Source: Actinokineospora globicatena
GTDB lineage: Bacteria; Actinomycetota; Actinomycetes; Mycobacteriales; Pseudonocardiaceae
Assembly: GCF_024171945.1 (NCBI RefSeq)
Contig: NZ_JAMTCR010000002.1
Coordinates: forward strand, 2,170,001 to 2,234,000
Length of the DNA stretch: 64,000 bases
Direction of reading: 5' to 3'
The notes under the pieces are model-generated. The model was not told the origin of the DNA. It did no database searches and saw only the letters and a list, made by a program, of their open reading frames with translations. The translations under genes and the position numbers were made by a program. Of the stretch, positions 39,001 to 48,500 are shown in pieces; position 1 is the first letter of the stretch, and every line of letters begins with the position of its first letter.

Positions 39001-42000
39001 GGTCGCGTTCGTCTTCCCAGGTCAAGGCTCGCAGTGGCTGGGAATGGCGTTGGACCTGTTGGACGAGCCGGTGTTCGCTGACCGGTTCGCCCAGTGCGCA
39101 CACGCTTTGGCGCCGCACATCGACTTCGTGCCGACCGAGGCGCTCGCTGACGAGGGCGCTTTGGCCCGAGTCGAGGTCGTGCAGCCGTTGTTGTGGGCCG
39201 TGATGGTGTCGCTGGCGGCGCTGTGGCAAGCGCACGGGGTCAAGCCTGCCGCTGTCGTCGGGCACAGCCAGGGTGAGATCGCGGCTGCAGCTGTCTCTGG
39301 TGCGTTGAGCCTGGCAGATGCGGCGACGGTGGTCGCCCTGCGGAGTCAGGCGATCACGGAACTCGCCGGACTCGGTGGCATGGTGTCGATCCCGCTCGGT
39401 GAGGACGCCGTTCGCGACCGCATCTCCGCTTGGGGGCCGCGGATCTCAGTCGCCGCAGTCAACGGTCCTGAAGCGACTGTGGTCTCCGGTGAGCCGGACG
39501 CGCTTGACGAACTCCTCGTCGAACTGACGGGTGACAATGTCCGGGCAAGGCGTGTGCCGGTTGACTACGCCTCGCACTCCGCCCAGGTCGACCGCCTGCG
39601 TGACCGGATCACCTCCGCGCTCGCGGGCATCACGCCGCAGCGATCCACGATCCCGTTCTACTCCGCGGTGACCGGTGACCTGCTGGACACCAGCGAACTC
39701 GGCGCCGAGTACTGGTTCACCAACCTGCGCGAGACCGTGCGGTTCGAGTCGGCGACCACGTCTCTCCTGCGTGACGGCCACACACTGCTGATCGAGTCCA
39801 GCCCGCACCCGGTGCTCATCGCGGCCATCCAGGACGCGACCGCGATCGGGACCCTGCGGCGCGACGACGGCGGCCGGACGCGGTGGCTGACCGCGCTCGC
39901 CGAGGCGCACACCAGGGGTGTCGCGGTCGACTGGCGGCTCGACGGCCGGTTCGTCGACCTGCCCACCTACGCGTTCCAGCGGCAGCGGTACTGGCCGAAG
40001 CCGGTCGCTGAGGCACCCGCACCGGTCAGCAACCCCGGTGAGGCGCGGTTCTGGGCCGCGGTCGATCGGGCTGATGGTGCCGCTGTGGCAGAGGCGTTGC
40101 GGGTACCGGAATCGGCGGTCGCGTCGTTGCTGCCCGCTTTGTCCAGTTGGCACCGGCAGGTCGGCGCTGAGTCCGCTGTGGACGCGTGGCGGTACCGGAT
40201 CCGGTGGTCCGCCGTGGACGAGGTGCGGACGCCGGTGCTCACGGGTCGCTGGCTCGTGGTGGTCAGCGCCGCGGTGGCGGACTCGCCGATCGCGCGGGTG
40301 ATCGACGGTGCCGAGGTGCTCGTGGTCGACCCGACTGAGGAGTCGCTGGTCCCGAAGCTGGACGGGTACGAGGTCGACGGGATCCTGTCGCTGCTCGCGC
40401 TGGACGAGACGCCGCACCCGGTGCACACCGCGCTTCCGGTTGGGCTGACCGCGACGCTGTCGCTGCTGCATGCCGTCGTCGAGACCGACATCGCTCCACT
40501 GTGGTGTGTCACCCAGGGGGCCGTCGGCACGACGGGGGAAGTGCCTGCTCGCCCGCAGCAAGCGCAGGTGTGGGGGCTTGGGCGGGTCGCCGCGTTGGAG
40601 CACCCGAGGCAGTGGGGTGGGCTGGTCGACCTGCCGGTGAACTTCGACGACCGGGCCGCGTCCAGGCTGGTTGCCGCCTTGTCGCGGACGGACGACGAGG
40701 ACCAGTTGGCGGTTCGCGCCTCCGGCACGTTCGCCAGGCGGTTGGTGCGTGCGGGCACCGGGGCTACCGCGCCGCTGCGGTCTTGGCGGCCGAGTGGGTC
40801 GGTGCTGGTCACCGGCGGTACCGGGGCGATCGGCGGGCACGTGTCGCGGTGGTTGGCGGAGAACGGCGCTGAACACCTGGTGCTCACCAGTCGTCGTGGT
40901 CCGCAGGCGCCGGGAGCCCAGGAGTTGGTCGCCGAGCTGTCGGCGCTAGGGGCCAAGGTCGATGTGGTGTCCTGCGATCTGAGCGACCGCGCGGACGTGG
41001 CCAGGATGCTGTCCGAACTGGACACCCCGGTCACCTCGGTCATGCACACGGCTGGCATGGGGACGTTGGCACCGCTGGAGTACACGAGTGTCGACGACCT
41101 CGCGTACCTGACCACGGCGAAGATCGCAGGCGCCCGGCACCTCGATGAGCTCATCGACCCCGCGCAGCTCGACGCGGTGGTCTACTTCTCCTCCATCGCG
41201 GGCGTGTGGGGGGTGGGCAGGCACGGCGGGTACGCCGCGGGCAACGCCTACCTCGACGCGCTGGCCGAACACCGGCGCAGCGAGGGCGTGCCGGTGCTCT
41301 CGGTCGCGTGGGGGCCGTGGGACGGCGGCGGGATGGTCGCCATGACCGCCGTCGAACCCATGCTGCGCCGAGGTGTTCCGCTGATCACCCCTGGTCCGGC
41401 CATGGTCGCGCTGCGCCAGGCGCTCGACCACGGCGACACGTTCGTCGCGGCGGCCGAGGTGGACTGGGCCAAGTTCGTGCCCGCGTTCACCTCGCTGCGG
41501 CCGAGCCAGCTGCTCGCTGAGCTTCCTGAGGCTGTTCGGGAGCAGGTCACGGCGGTAGTGCCGGCTGAGGCGGCGGCTGACTTCCGCACTCGGTTGGCGG
41601 CTTTGTCCGAGGTGGAGCGGTCGCGGGTGCTGCTGGATTTGGTCCGTGCGCATGCTGCTGTGGTGCTTGGGCATCCTGGGCCGGAGGCTATTGACCCGGA
41701 TCGGGCCTTCCGTGAGGTGGGGTTTGACTCGCTGACCGCTGTTGAGCTTCGCAACCGTGTGGCTGCTGAGACGGGGCTGACGTTGCCTGCGACCTTGGTG
41801 TTCGACCAGCCGAATCCTGCGGTTCTTGCTGGACATTTGCGTGTGTTGGCGCTTCCTGAGGAGCCTGAGGACGACCTTCCTTCGCTTGCTGAGCTTGACC
41901 GGATTGAGCTTGCTCTCGCTACTCGGGCTGATGACGACATCGCGCGGGTTCGGGTGGTGATGCGGCTTGAATCGCTGCTTGCTGCTCAGCGGGGGGCGGG

Positions 42001-42088
42001 TGGTGGTGGGGATCTGTTGGATCGGCTTGGGTCCGCTACCAATGATGAGCTGTTTGATCTGGTTGAGAAAGATCTGGGGCTGACATGA
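33011..42088 (+). CDS. Modular type I polyketide synthase, modules H-I
   Basis: Third visible subunit, two modules, 3025 residues. It begins 53 bp after gene 2, so is probably co-transcribed with it. Start at ATG 33011 is supported by GGAGG eight bases upstream and by the docking coil (ADDEKLLRYLKRVTADL). Approximate domains: docking 1-29; KS 30-437, AT 535-860, KR to 1300, ACP 1370-1458; KS 1474-1899, AT 1997-2327, KR 2344-2780, ACP 2860-2945; C-terminal docking to 3025 (LVEKDLGLT). The ATs are malonyl then methylmalonyl. Both modules stop at hydroxyl level. No TTA codons were seen. Codon choice loosens toward the 3' end (from about 41.6 kb), with many T-ending codons running up to the unusual gap that follows. 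Confidence 0.97.
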   Translation: MADDEKLLRYLKRVTADLADTRERLAALREPVAVVGMGCRYPGGVRTPDDLWDLVRDGRDAVTGFPEGRGLDVDPLAVRGGFLDDADRFDAALFGISPREALTMDPQQRVLLEVAWEALERSGIDPLSLRGSRTGVFAGAGASNYGIGLELPEGAEGHLLTGSAASVVSGRVAYSLGLEGPAVTVDTACSSSLVALHMAVKALQGDECSLALVAGVTVMAGLGLYSEFGAQGGLAGDGRCKAFSAAADGTGWGEGAGVLVLTRLSEARRRGYDVLAVVSGTAVNADGASNGLTAPNGPSQQRVIRAALSAAGLAPSDVDAVEAHGTGTVLGDPIEAQALAAAYGRDRDEPLWLGSVKSNIGHTQAAAGVAGVIKSVLALRHGVLPRTLHADEPSPHIDWAGLGLLSAARPWPEVDRPRRIGVSSFGMSGTNAHVILSSPEPVEPQQDVSPERGLVPCLVSGHTPEVLREQAHRLLGALDGTVLDIGHTLATARASVDHRAVVLAGDRDGLVDGLRAIAAGRSAGNVVTGTADDGRTAFLFTGQGAQRAGMGEQLAAAFPVFAEAFARVKAALGVTEFGDLGRTEHAQPAIFAFEVALYRLVESWGVRPDYLVGHSIGEIAAAHVAGILALADACTLVNARARLMGALPEGGAMLAVEISEATLARRFPGGLPDGVDLAAVNSDRSLVVSGDRGIVQQLKERIVEHSGRVKDLATSHAFHSRLMDPVLADLRAAIAGIAHGRAALPVVSTVSGELLIDVDADYWVRQVREPVRFAGAVDWLRAAGATRFLEIGPDAALTAVVDGAVALSRRDRHEVDALLTGLSRAHVSGVGVDWRAVFEPWGGHVVPLPTYAFRRDRYWLSAATSTSADGHDSAFWTAVDRDDPAALAATLRTDEDSVRAVLPALLDWRRGQRDRTEVDTWCYRVTWTPLTGLAAAKTPGSWLVVVPSAKADDQAVIGTVRALRAHGVDVVELPLARTEVDRWSVAARLRDVAGMGFTAVLSLLADDDSPHAEYPPMTSGQVAGLVLAQALGDANLLAPLWTITRGAVSIGRADRLTAPGQAQLWGSGRVAALEFGARWGGVVDMPVPDDRATAALLAVIASGEDQVAIRPTGVFGRRLTRAVAAAGTPWTPRGTVLVTGGTGALGTHVAAWLADQGAERVILASRTGVGAGEVVALDVTDREQVVAFLAEHEIGTVVHAAGTSELVPLNETGLAEFADVLRAKVVGAALLDELLPEAEFVYFSSVASTWGGGGQGAYAAANAHLDALAESRRGRGLPAVSVAWGPWDGAGMAADSHDQLVRRGLRPMDPAKALKALGRALDTRGDLTVADVDWSVFAPAFTSTRRSPLLTELTDENPDPVDAGDVRAQWVTRLADLPEGDRTGVLLDLVRAEVATVLGYRGPDDIGAQLPFKDLGIDSLTAVEVRDRLAASTGLKLTAGLVFDYPKPASLAEYLVAELTGTSHEVETTARVTVDEPIAIIGMACRFPGGVTTPEDLWRLLLAGDEAISAFPTDRGWDLDELFAEDADGGTSYVQAGGFLHEAADFDPAFFGISPREAIAMDPQQRLLLETAWEAVERAGIDPHDLRGSRTGVFAGSNGQDYSYLLLSSEDDVEGHLLAGATASILSGRVAYSFGFEGPALTVDTACSSSLVALHLAARSLRSGECDLALAGGVSVMSTPGPFVEFSRLSGLAQDGRCKAFADAADGTGWGEGAALLLVERLSDAQRNGHKVLAVLKGSAVNSDGASNGLTAPNGPSQQRVIRAAVADAGLELSDVDAVEAHGTGTTLGDPIEAQALLATYGRDRQRPLLLGAVKSNLGHTQAASGAAGVIKMVLALRHGVLPKTLHVDAPTSQVDWTSGSVDLLTDTTPWPATGQPRRAGVSSFGASGTNAHLILEEAADVQDDPAEQTPWQAGRALPFVVSARSEQALRAQAEALRANLTGALPDIAHTLGARSTFEHRAVVVADTEDALRDGLAALADRTPSSAVTVGKAGKAKVAFVFPGQGSQWLGMALDLLDEPVFADRFAQCAHALAPHIDFVPTEALADEGALARVEVVQPLLWAVMVSLAALWQAHGVKPAAVVGHSQGEIAAAAVSGALSLADAATVVALRSQAITELAGLGGMVSIPLGEDAVRDRISAWGPRISVAAVNGPEATVVSGEPDALDELLVELTGDNVRARRVPVDYASHSAQVDRLRDRITSALAGITPQRSTIPFYSAVTGDLLDTSELGAEYWFTNLRETVRFESATTSLLRDGHTLLIESSPHPVLIAAIQDATAIGTLRRDDGGRTRWLTALAEAHTRGVAVDWRLDGRFVDLPTYAFQRQRYWPKPVAEAPAPVSNPGEARFWAAVDRADGAAVAEALRVPESAVASLLPALSSWHRQVGAESAVDAWRYRIRWSAVDEVRTPVLTGRWLVVVSAAVADSPIARVIDGAEVLVVDPTEESLVPKLDGYEVDGILSLLALDETPHPVHTALPVGLTATLSLLHAVVETDIAPLWCVTQGAVGTTGEVPARPQQAQVWGLGRVAALEHPRQWGGLVDLPVNFDDRAASRLVAALSRTDDEDQLAVRASGTFARRLVRAGTGATAPLRSWRPSGSVLVTGGTGAIGGHVSRWLAENGAEHLVLTSRRGPQAPGAQELVAELSALGAKVDVVSCDLSDRADVARMLSELDTPVTSVMHTAGMGTLAPLEYTSVDDLAYLTTAKIAGARHLDELIDPAQLDAVVYFSSIAGVWGVGRHGGYAAGNAYLDALAEHRRSEGVPVLSVAWGPWDGGGMVAMTAVEPMLRRGVPLITPGPAMVALRQALDHGDTFVAAAEVDWAKFVPAFTSLRPSQLLAELPEAVREQVTAVVPAEAAADFRTRLAALSEVERSRVLLDLVRAHAAVVLGHPGPEAIDPDRAFREVGFDSLTAVELRNRVAAETGLTLPATLVFDQPNPAVLAGHLRVLALPEEPEDDLPSLAELDRIELALATRADDDIARVRVVMRLESLLAAQRGAGGGGDLLDRLGSATNDELFDLVEKDLGLT
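33098..37390 (+). other. Module H: KS-AT(malonyl)-KR(A1)-ACP
   Basis: Adds malonyl and leaves a hydroxyl. KS 33098-34320 has Cys 33575 in TACSSS, HGTGT and NIGHT; the usual DRGWD stretch reads GRGLD and is shortened. AT 34613-35590 has GHSIGE (Ser 34853) and HAFHS 35156-35170. A dimerisation element (FWTAVD...) precedes the KR. The KR (36404-36900) has GGTGALG, no LDD and A-type Trp (STWGGGGQGAY, Tyr 36782). ACP Ser is 37265 in GIDSL. Confidence 0.92.
35051..35140 (+). repeat. AT-rich intra-AT stretch, copy 5 (module H)
   Basis: In gene 3, encoding [18 protein letters not shown]. The first half is conserved with the other copies and the second half is diverged, so the TTGTTGAACAA palindrome has become ATTGTTGAACAC. 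Confidence 0.82.
37430..41850 (+). other. Module I: KS-AT(methylmalonyl)-KR(A2)-ACP
   Basis: Adds methylmalonyl and leaves a hydroxyl. KS 37430-38705 has Cys 37949, HGTGT and NLGHT. AT 38999-39990 has [10 protein letters not shown] (Ser 39266) and YASHS 39566-39580. A dimerisation element (FWAAVD..., about 40040-40200) precedes the KR. The KR (40800-41340) has the A-type Trp plus His three residues before Tyr (GVWGVGRHGGY; His 41222, Tyr 41231). This is the only A2 pattern in the window and predicts an epimerised methyl. ACP Ser is 41729 in GFDSL. Confidence 0.92.
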
Positions 42089-42104
42089 GTGGCCTTGGTG
42101 CGGG
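42085..42104 (+). repeat. Imperfect copy of the gene 4 start region
   Basis: These 20 bases match the first 20 bases of gene 4 (42576-42595) at 15 positions (ATGAG, then GGTGCGGG at the same offset). The ATG overlaps the gene 3 stop as ATGA, the arrangement expected for a translationally coupled gene start. Confidence 0.65.
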
Positions 42105-42575
42105 TGCGGGTGCGGGTGTTGGTGGGGGCGGGGGTGCGGCATTGCGGGGCAGGGGATACGGCTCGCCTGCGGCATCGCGGGGTGGTCGCCTCGGCTTCGC
42201 CATTGGCTTTGACGCGAGTTTCGAGCTTTGCTCGATGGGGCGAACTTGTTTTGCGTGGGGCCCCTACGACACCCGTGGCAGGACCGCAAAGCAGGGGCCG
42301 AAAAGCATGGCCCTGTCCGCTACCGACGCTACGGGTACCGCTCCCCCGCACAAAACAAGTCCGCCCCATCGAGCCGGCCTGGCACCAGCGACTTTGGTGG
42401 AGCGGTGGGCGGCCAACGTTGTCGGCGGGTGGTCTTGGGGTCAACGTCGTCGGCGGGCGTTTGGGGAGCGATCTGGGGCCGCTGTCGCCGGGGTGTGTGT
42501 GGTCGGCGCTGTTGGTGTTCGTGTTGGGGCGGCGTTGTCGAGTAGAGGTCGAGTCGGGATGGACTTGGGGCTGGT
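42089..42575 (+). other. 487-bp gap between genes 3 and 4, probable insertion
   Basis: No domain or real gene is evident. A 164-codon frame (ATG 42085, TGA 42577-42579) overlaps the gene 3 stop and the gene 4 start, but other forward frames are also open over most of the region, its product is low-complexity, and it spans an inverted repeat, so I do not call it a gene. The region holds Gly-codon-like GGTGCG repeats (42097-42140), a direct repeat TGCGGCATYGCGGGG (42135-42149 and 42168-42182), the inverted repeat at 42230-42374, and another direct repeat around 42415 and 42442 (AACGTYGTCGGCGGG). I saw no convincing promoter. Confidence 0.8.
42230..42374. repeat. Inverted-repeat element with 31-bp arms
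   Basis: Left arm 42230-42260 and right arm 42344-42374 are reverse complements at 28 of 31 positions, separated by 83 bp. Inside, ACCCGT (42271-42276) can pair with ACGGGT (42331-42336), and CAGGGGCC (near 42292) with GGCCCTG (near 42309). The result is a nested, branched fold. This looks like a palindromic mobile or REP-like element, or a structured transcript segment within the operon. No transposase is present. Confidence 0.8.
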
Positions 42576-45500
42576 ATGAGCGACAACGGTGCGGGGTCGG
42601 CTGCTGAGCGCAAGCTTCGGGACTATCTGGGGCGGGTTATTGCTGAGTTACATGACACGCGGGGGCGGTTGCGGGCGGCGGAGTCGGCGGAGTTGGAGCC
42701 GGTTGCGATCGTGGCGATGAGTTGTCACCTGCCCGGTGGGGTGTCCTCGCCGGAAGAGTTGTGGCGGATGCTGGTGGACGGGGGCGATGGGATCACCTCG
42801 TTCCCCACCGACCGGGGGTGGGTTGGGGACGCGTTGACGCATCCCGACGGGCACACGTCGGTGGCTTCGGCGCAGGGTGGGTTTCTGCACGACGCGGGGA
42901 TGTTCGATCCGGGGTTCTTCGGGATCAACCCACGCGAGGCCCTGGCGATGGATCCGCAGCAGCGGTTGGTGCTGGAAGGTGCCTGGGAGGTCGTCGAGCG
43001 AGCGGGTATTCACCCGAAGTCGTTGCGGGGCAGTCAGACCGGGGTGTTCGTCGGCACCAACGGTCAGGGGTACGGCGCGGGCATGCAGGCCGGGATGGCC
43101 GGGTCCGAGGGTTACCTGCTCACCGGAGGCGCCACCTCCGTGGTCTCCGGCCGTATCGCCTACACCCTGGGCCTTGAAGGTCCGGCGGTCACTGTGGACA
43201 CCGCGTGCTCGTCGTCCCTGACCGCGCTGCACCTGGCCAGTCAGGCGTTGCGCTCGGGTGACTGCACGCTGGCCCTGGTCGGCGGCGTCACCGTGATGCC
43301 GCACCCGACCGGCTTCCACGAGTTCAACCGGCAACGGGGCCTGTCCTCCGACGGCCGGTGCAAGGCGTTCTCCGCGGCCGCCGACGGCATGGGCATGGCC
43401 GAGGGGGCCGCGATGATCCTGGTCGAGAAGCTGTCCGACACGGTCCGCAATGGACACCCGGTGCTGGCCGTGGTCCGTGGCTCGGCGGTCAACCAGGATG
43501 GCGCGTCGAACGGGTTGACCGCGCCGAACGGGCCGTCGCAGCAGCGGGTCATCCGGGCAGCGCTGGCCAACGCCCGCCTCTCCCCGGAAGACGTCGACGC
43601 GATCGAGGCGCACGGGACTGGTACCGCGCTGGGCGACCCCATCGAGGCGCAGGCGCTGCTGGCGACCTACGGCCAGGACCGGGAACAGCCGCTGTGGTTG
43701 GGATCGCTGAAGTCCAACATCGGGCACACCCAGGCCGCCGCCGGGGTCGCCAGCATCATCAAGATGGTGCTGGCCCTGCGGCACGAGTTGCTGCCCCGGA
43801 CGCTGCACGCGACCGAGCCGACCCCGCACGTCGACTGGTCGTCGGGCTCGGTGTCCTTGCTGACTGAGGCCCAGCCGTGGCCTGCGGGCGAGCGGGTCCG
43901 CCGGATCGGTGTGTCGTCGTTCGGGATCAGCGGGACCAACGCGCACGTCATCGTGGAGGAAGCGCCGGTCGCGGAGGTCACCGCCCGTGACCTGGTCGCG
44001 CCGCCGCTCGTGCCGCTGCTGGTCTCCGGTCGCACAGCGGCTGCGCTTACCGCGCAAGCCGAACAGCTGTCCAATCTGGACGATCCCCTCGTTGACCTCG
44101 GTCTCTCGCTGGCCACGTCCCGCCAGTCCTTCGAGCACCGCGCCGTGGTGCTGGCCAACGACCGGGAGTCCGCCGTTGCCGCGATGGCCGCCGTTGTCTC
44201 CGGTGACAGCCACCCGGATGTGGTGCGCGGGGTCGTCGAGCCCGGCATGACGGCGGTGCTGTTCACCGGTCAGGGCGCGCAGGTCGCCGGGATGGGCCGG
44301 GAGCTGCACGAGACGTACCCGGTTTACGCGCAAGCGTTTGACGCGATCGTGGAGCGGATCGGTTTGCCGCTGCACGACCTGGTCTTCGGTGAGTCCGGCG
44401 AGCTGGACCGCACTGACAACGCCCAGGCCGGGCTGTTCGCGGTGGAGGTCGCGACGTTCCGGCTGCTCGAGTCCTGGGGCTTGCGGCCCGACCTGCTCGT
44501 CGGCCACTCCATCGGTGAGGTCGCCGCCGCGCACGTCGCCGGTGTGCTCTCGCTTGACGACGCCTGCGCGCTGGTCGCCGCGCGCGGCAGGCTGATGGCC
44601 GCGCTGCCCGAGGGCGGGGCGATGCTGGCCGTCGAGGCATCCGAGGCCGAGTTGGCCGCCGAGTTCCCCGGCGGCCTGCCCGACGGCGTGGATCTCGCCG
44701 CGGTGAACTCGGATCGTTCACTTGTCGTATCGGGGGATCGTCGGACTGTTGAACTGTTGGATCGTAGGTTTGTTGAACAATCGCGCAGGGTGAAGCGGTT
44801 GGCGGTGTCACACGCGTTCCACTCGCACCTGGTGGAGCCGATGCTTGCCGAGTTCGCCGAGGTCTTGGCAGGCCTGACGTTCAGCGCGCCGGTCGTCCCG
44901 CTGGTGTCGACGGTCGAGCTGGACGTCGATGTGGCGACGCCGGAGTACTGGGTGCGGCAGGTCCGCGCGACGGTCCGGTTCCACGCTGCGGCGACCAGAC
45001 TGCGTGAGCGCGGCGTGACCCGGTTCGTCGAGGTGGGGCCGGACGGGGTGTTGAGCGCCTTGGTCGGCACCGGGGCCGTTGCCGTGCAGCGGGCCGGTCG
45101 ACCAGGTGTCGAGTCGTTGGTTCGTGGCCTGTCCCGGCTGCATGTCGCTGGGATCGACCTGGACTGGGCTGGGATCTTCGCTCCCTGGGACGGCCGCTTG
45201 GTGCCGCTGCCGACGTACGCGTTCCAGCGGCAGCGGTACTGGCCCGCGCTCAACGCCGCCGGGGACGTGACCGCTGCCGGGCTCGGTGGCGCGGACCACC
45301 CGTTGCTCGGCGCGATGGTCTCCCTCGCAGGCAGTGACGGCCTCCTGCTTACGGGCAGGCTCTCCTCATCCACTGAGGACTGGCTGGCGCAGCACCGGGT
45401 GCACGGCTCCGCGCTGCTACCGGGTACCGCGTTCGTCGACTTGGCGTTGCGGGCAGGCGAGCAGGTCGGCTGCCCAGTGGTGGACGAGTTGACGCTGAGC

Positions 45501-48500
45501 ACCCCGCTGGTGGTCCCGGAGCGGGGTGCGCTCCAACTCCAGGTCGAGGTCGGCGCCCCGACGGCGGACGGCACCCGGCCCATCGCGGTCCACTCCAGGC
45601 CTGACGACGGCGAGTGGACCCAGCACGCGACCGGCGTGCTGGCTCCCACTCGAGCTGGCGGTGTGTCGCTCGACGAGTGGCCGCCTGTCGGTGCGGAACC
45701 GGTTGATATCACTGGGTTCTACGACGCGGTCCAGGCCGCCGGGCTCGACTACGGCCCGCTGTTCCAGGGGCTGCGCGCGGCTTGGCGGCTCGGTGGCGAG
45801 GTCTTCGCCGAGGTCGAACTCGATGGGGACGGCGAGCGGTTCGGTGTGCACCCGGCGCTGCTCGACGCCGCATTGCACGCGATCGCCGTGGGTGGCCTGC
45901 TGGACGGCACTGATGTGCGGCTGCCCTTCAGCTGGTCCGGTGTCGCCCTGCACGCCGTCGGCGCGACAGCACTCCGGGTGCGGGTGAGCCCGGCCGGTGC
46001 GGACGCGGTGGCCCTGGTCGCCGCAGACGCCACCGGCGCACCGGTCGTCACGGTGGACTCCTTGGTCCTGCGGCCCGCTGTGCTGGCTGACGCGGGTGCG
46101 GCGCCGCGTGACACGTTGTTCCGCGTCGACTGGGTCCCGCTCGATGGCGGCGAACTCGTGCCGTGGACTCTCGTCACCGAATTGTCCGAAGTAGATGAAT
46201 CGACGCCGGTCGTCGCCGTGCGGGTCGACGAGGAAGACATCAGCGCGGCGACCAAACGGGCGCTGTCTCTGGTCCAGGTCTGGCTGGCCGACCCGCGATT
46301 CGCGGAGTCCCGGTTGGTTGTGCTCACCGGCAAGATCTCCCACCCGGCGGCCGCTGCGGTCTGGGGGCTGGTGCAGGCTGCGCAGACCGAGCACCCGGGC
46401 CGGTTCGTGCTGGCTGAGGCCGCGTCGGCGTTCGCCGGGCTGGACACCGATGAGCTGCGCTTCGCCGTGCGTGATGGTGTCGTCCTCGTGCCCCGGCTCG
46501 CTCGGGTCCAGCGCGCGTCGGAACCGGAGCCGATCGACGGCACCGTGGTGATCACCGGCGGTACCGGGACACTCGGTGCGATCGTGGCTCGCCACCTGGT
46601 TGTCAAGCATGGAGTGCGGAACCTACTGCTCCTCAGCCGTCGCGGCCCCCTCGCCACCACGGACCTCGCTGACCTGGACGCCGACATCGAGATCGTCGCC
46701 TGCGATGTGGCCGACTTCGGCCAACTGCGCGATGTCCTCAGTGGACGAGACATCGGTTTGGTCGTACACGCCGCAGGCAGCACGGATGACGCCTTGGTCG
46801 ATAGCCTCACCGACGAGCGGATCGACCCGGTGCTGGCCAAGGCACACGCCGCTCTGTACCTGGATGCCCTGGTTGACGACGGCGTCCCGATGGTGTTGTT
46901 CTCCTCTGCCGCTGCGACTTTCGGCGCGGCCGGGCAGGCCAACTACGCCGCCGCGAACGCCGTGCTCGACGCCGTGGCCCGCCGCCGACCGAACGCGGTG
47001 TCGGTGGCTTGGGGCCTGTGGGAAGAAGCGAGCGGGATCACCGGCAGGCTTGACGATGTCGAACGTGCGCGAGTCACCCGAGCAGGTGCGGCCCTCACCA
47101 CCACCGAGGGCTTGGCACTGTTCGACGCGGCACTCGCTGGCACTGAACCGAACCTGGTCGCGCTCCGGCTCGACTTGCCCACCCAGCTGGACGGTGTTGT
47201 CCCGCCCTTGCTGCGCGGCCTGGTTCGTGGTCGTGCCCGGCGCGCCGAGGCCGCACCGACCGCAGGACTCGGTGCTCGGCTGGCCGCTCTGGGCGAGGCT
47301 GAGCGGAGCAGGACTCTGCTGGGCGTCGTCCGCGCCGAGGTTGCCGCTGTTCTCGGGCACGGGGCGGTCGAGTTGGTCGAGCCGACCAGTTCGTTCAAGG
47401 ACCTCGGGTTCGACTCGCTGACCGCCGTCGAGTTGCGCAACCAGCTCGGGGCGGCGACGGGATTGCGGCTGCCCGCGACTCTGGTGTTCGACCACCCGTC
47501 ACCCCGCGCGCTGGTGGACTTCCTGCTGCCCAAGCTGCTCGGTGCGGCCGGTCCGGTCGTGCGGGCGACGGCGGCACGGGCGGCGGACGAGCCGATCGCG
47601 ATCGTGGCGATGAGTTGCCGCTACCCCGGTGGGGTCGACAGCCCGGAAGCGTTGTGGCGACTGGTCTCAACGGGTGGCGACGCGATCACCCCGTTCCCCA
47701 CCAACCGCGGCTGGGACACCGACGGCCTCTACGACCCCGATCCCGAGTCCGCTGGGAAGTCCTATGTGGTCGAAGGTGGGTTCGTGCACGACGCGGATAC
47801 CTTCGACCCGTCGCTGTTCGGCATCTCGCCGCGCGAGGCGTTGGCGATGGATCCGCAGCAGCGGCTCATGCTGGAGGCCTCGTGGGAGGTCTTCGAGCGC
47901 GCGGGCATCGACCCGACTTCAGTGCGCGGCAGCAAGACCGGTGTCTTCGCGGGCCTGATGTACCACGACTACGCCGCCACGATGCCCGTGCTGCCGGAGG
48001 GCGTCGAGGGCTACCTGGGTACTGGGACCTCGGGCAGTGTGTTGGCGGGCCGGGTGTCCTACACCTTCGGGCTTGAGGGTCCGGCGATGACCATCGACAC
48101 CGCGTGTTCGTCCTCGCTGGTCGCGCTGCACCTTGCCGCGCAGGCGTTGCGGTCCGGCGAGTGCGACATGGCGTTGGCAGGCGGCGTGACGGTGCTGTCC
48201 ACCCCCGCGGTGTTCATCGACTTCAGCCGTCAGCGCGGGCTGGCGTTCGACGGCCGGTGCAAGTCGTTCGCCTCGGCCGCCGACGGGACCGGGTGGTCCG
48301 AGGGCATCGGATTGCTCCTGGTGGAACGGCTCTCGGACGCGGTCAAGCACGGACATCCTGTGTTGGCCGTGGTGCGCGGGTCGGCGGTGAACCAGGACGG
48401 TGCGTCGAATGGTCTGACCGCACCGAACGGCCCATCGCAGGAGCGGGTGATCCGGCAGGCCGTCGCCAACGCAGGGCTTCAACTGTCTGATGTGGACGCG

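Noticed and set aside
42085-42579. 164-codon gene between genes 3 and 4
   Set aside because: Several forward frames are open, codon bias is weak, the product is low-complexity and it spans an inverted repeat. It overlaps both neighbours, which may matter for coupling, but nothing supports a functional protein.
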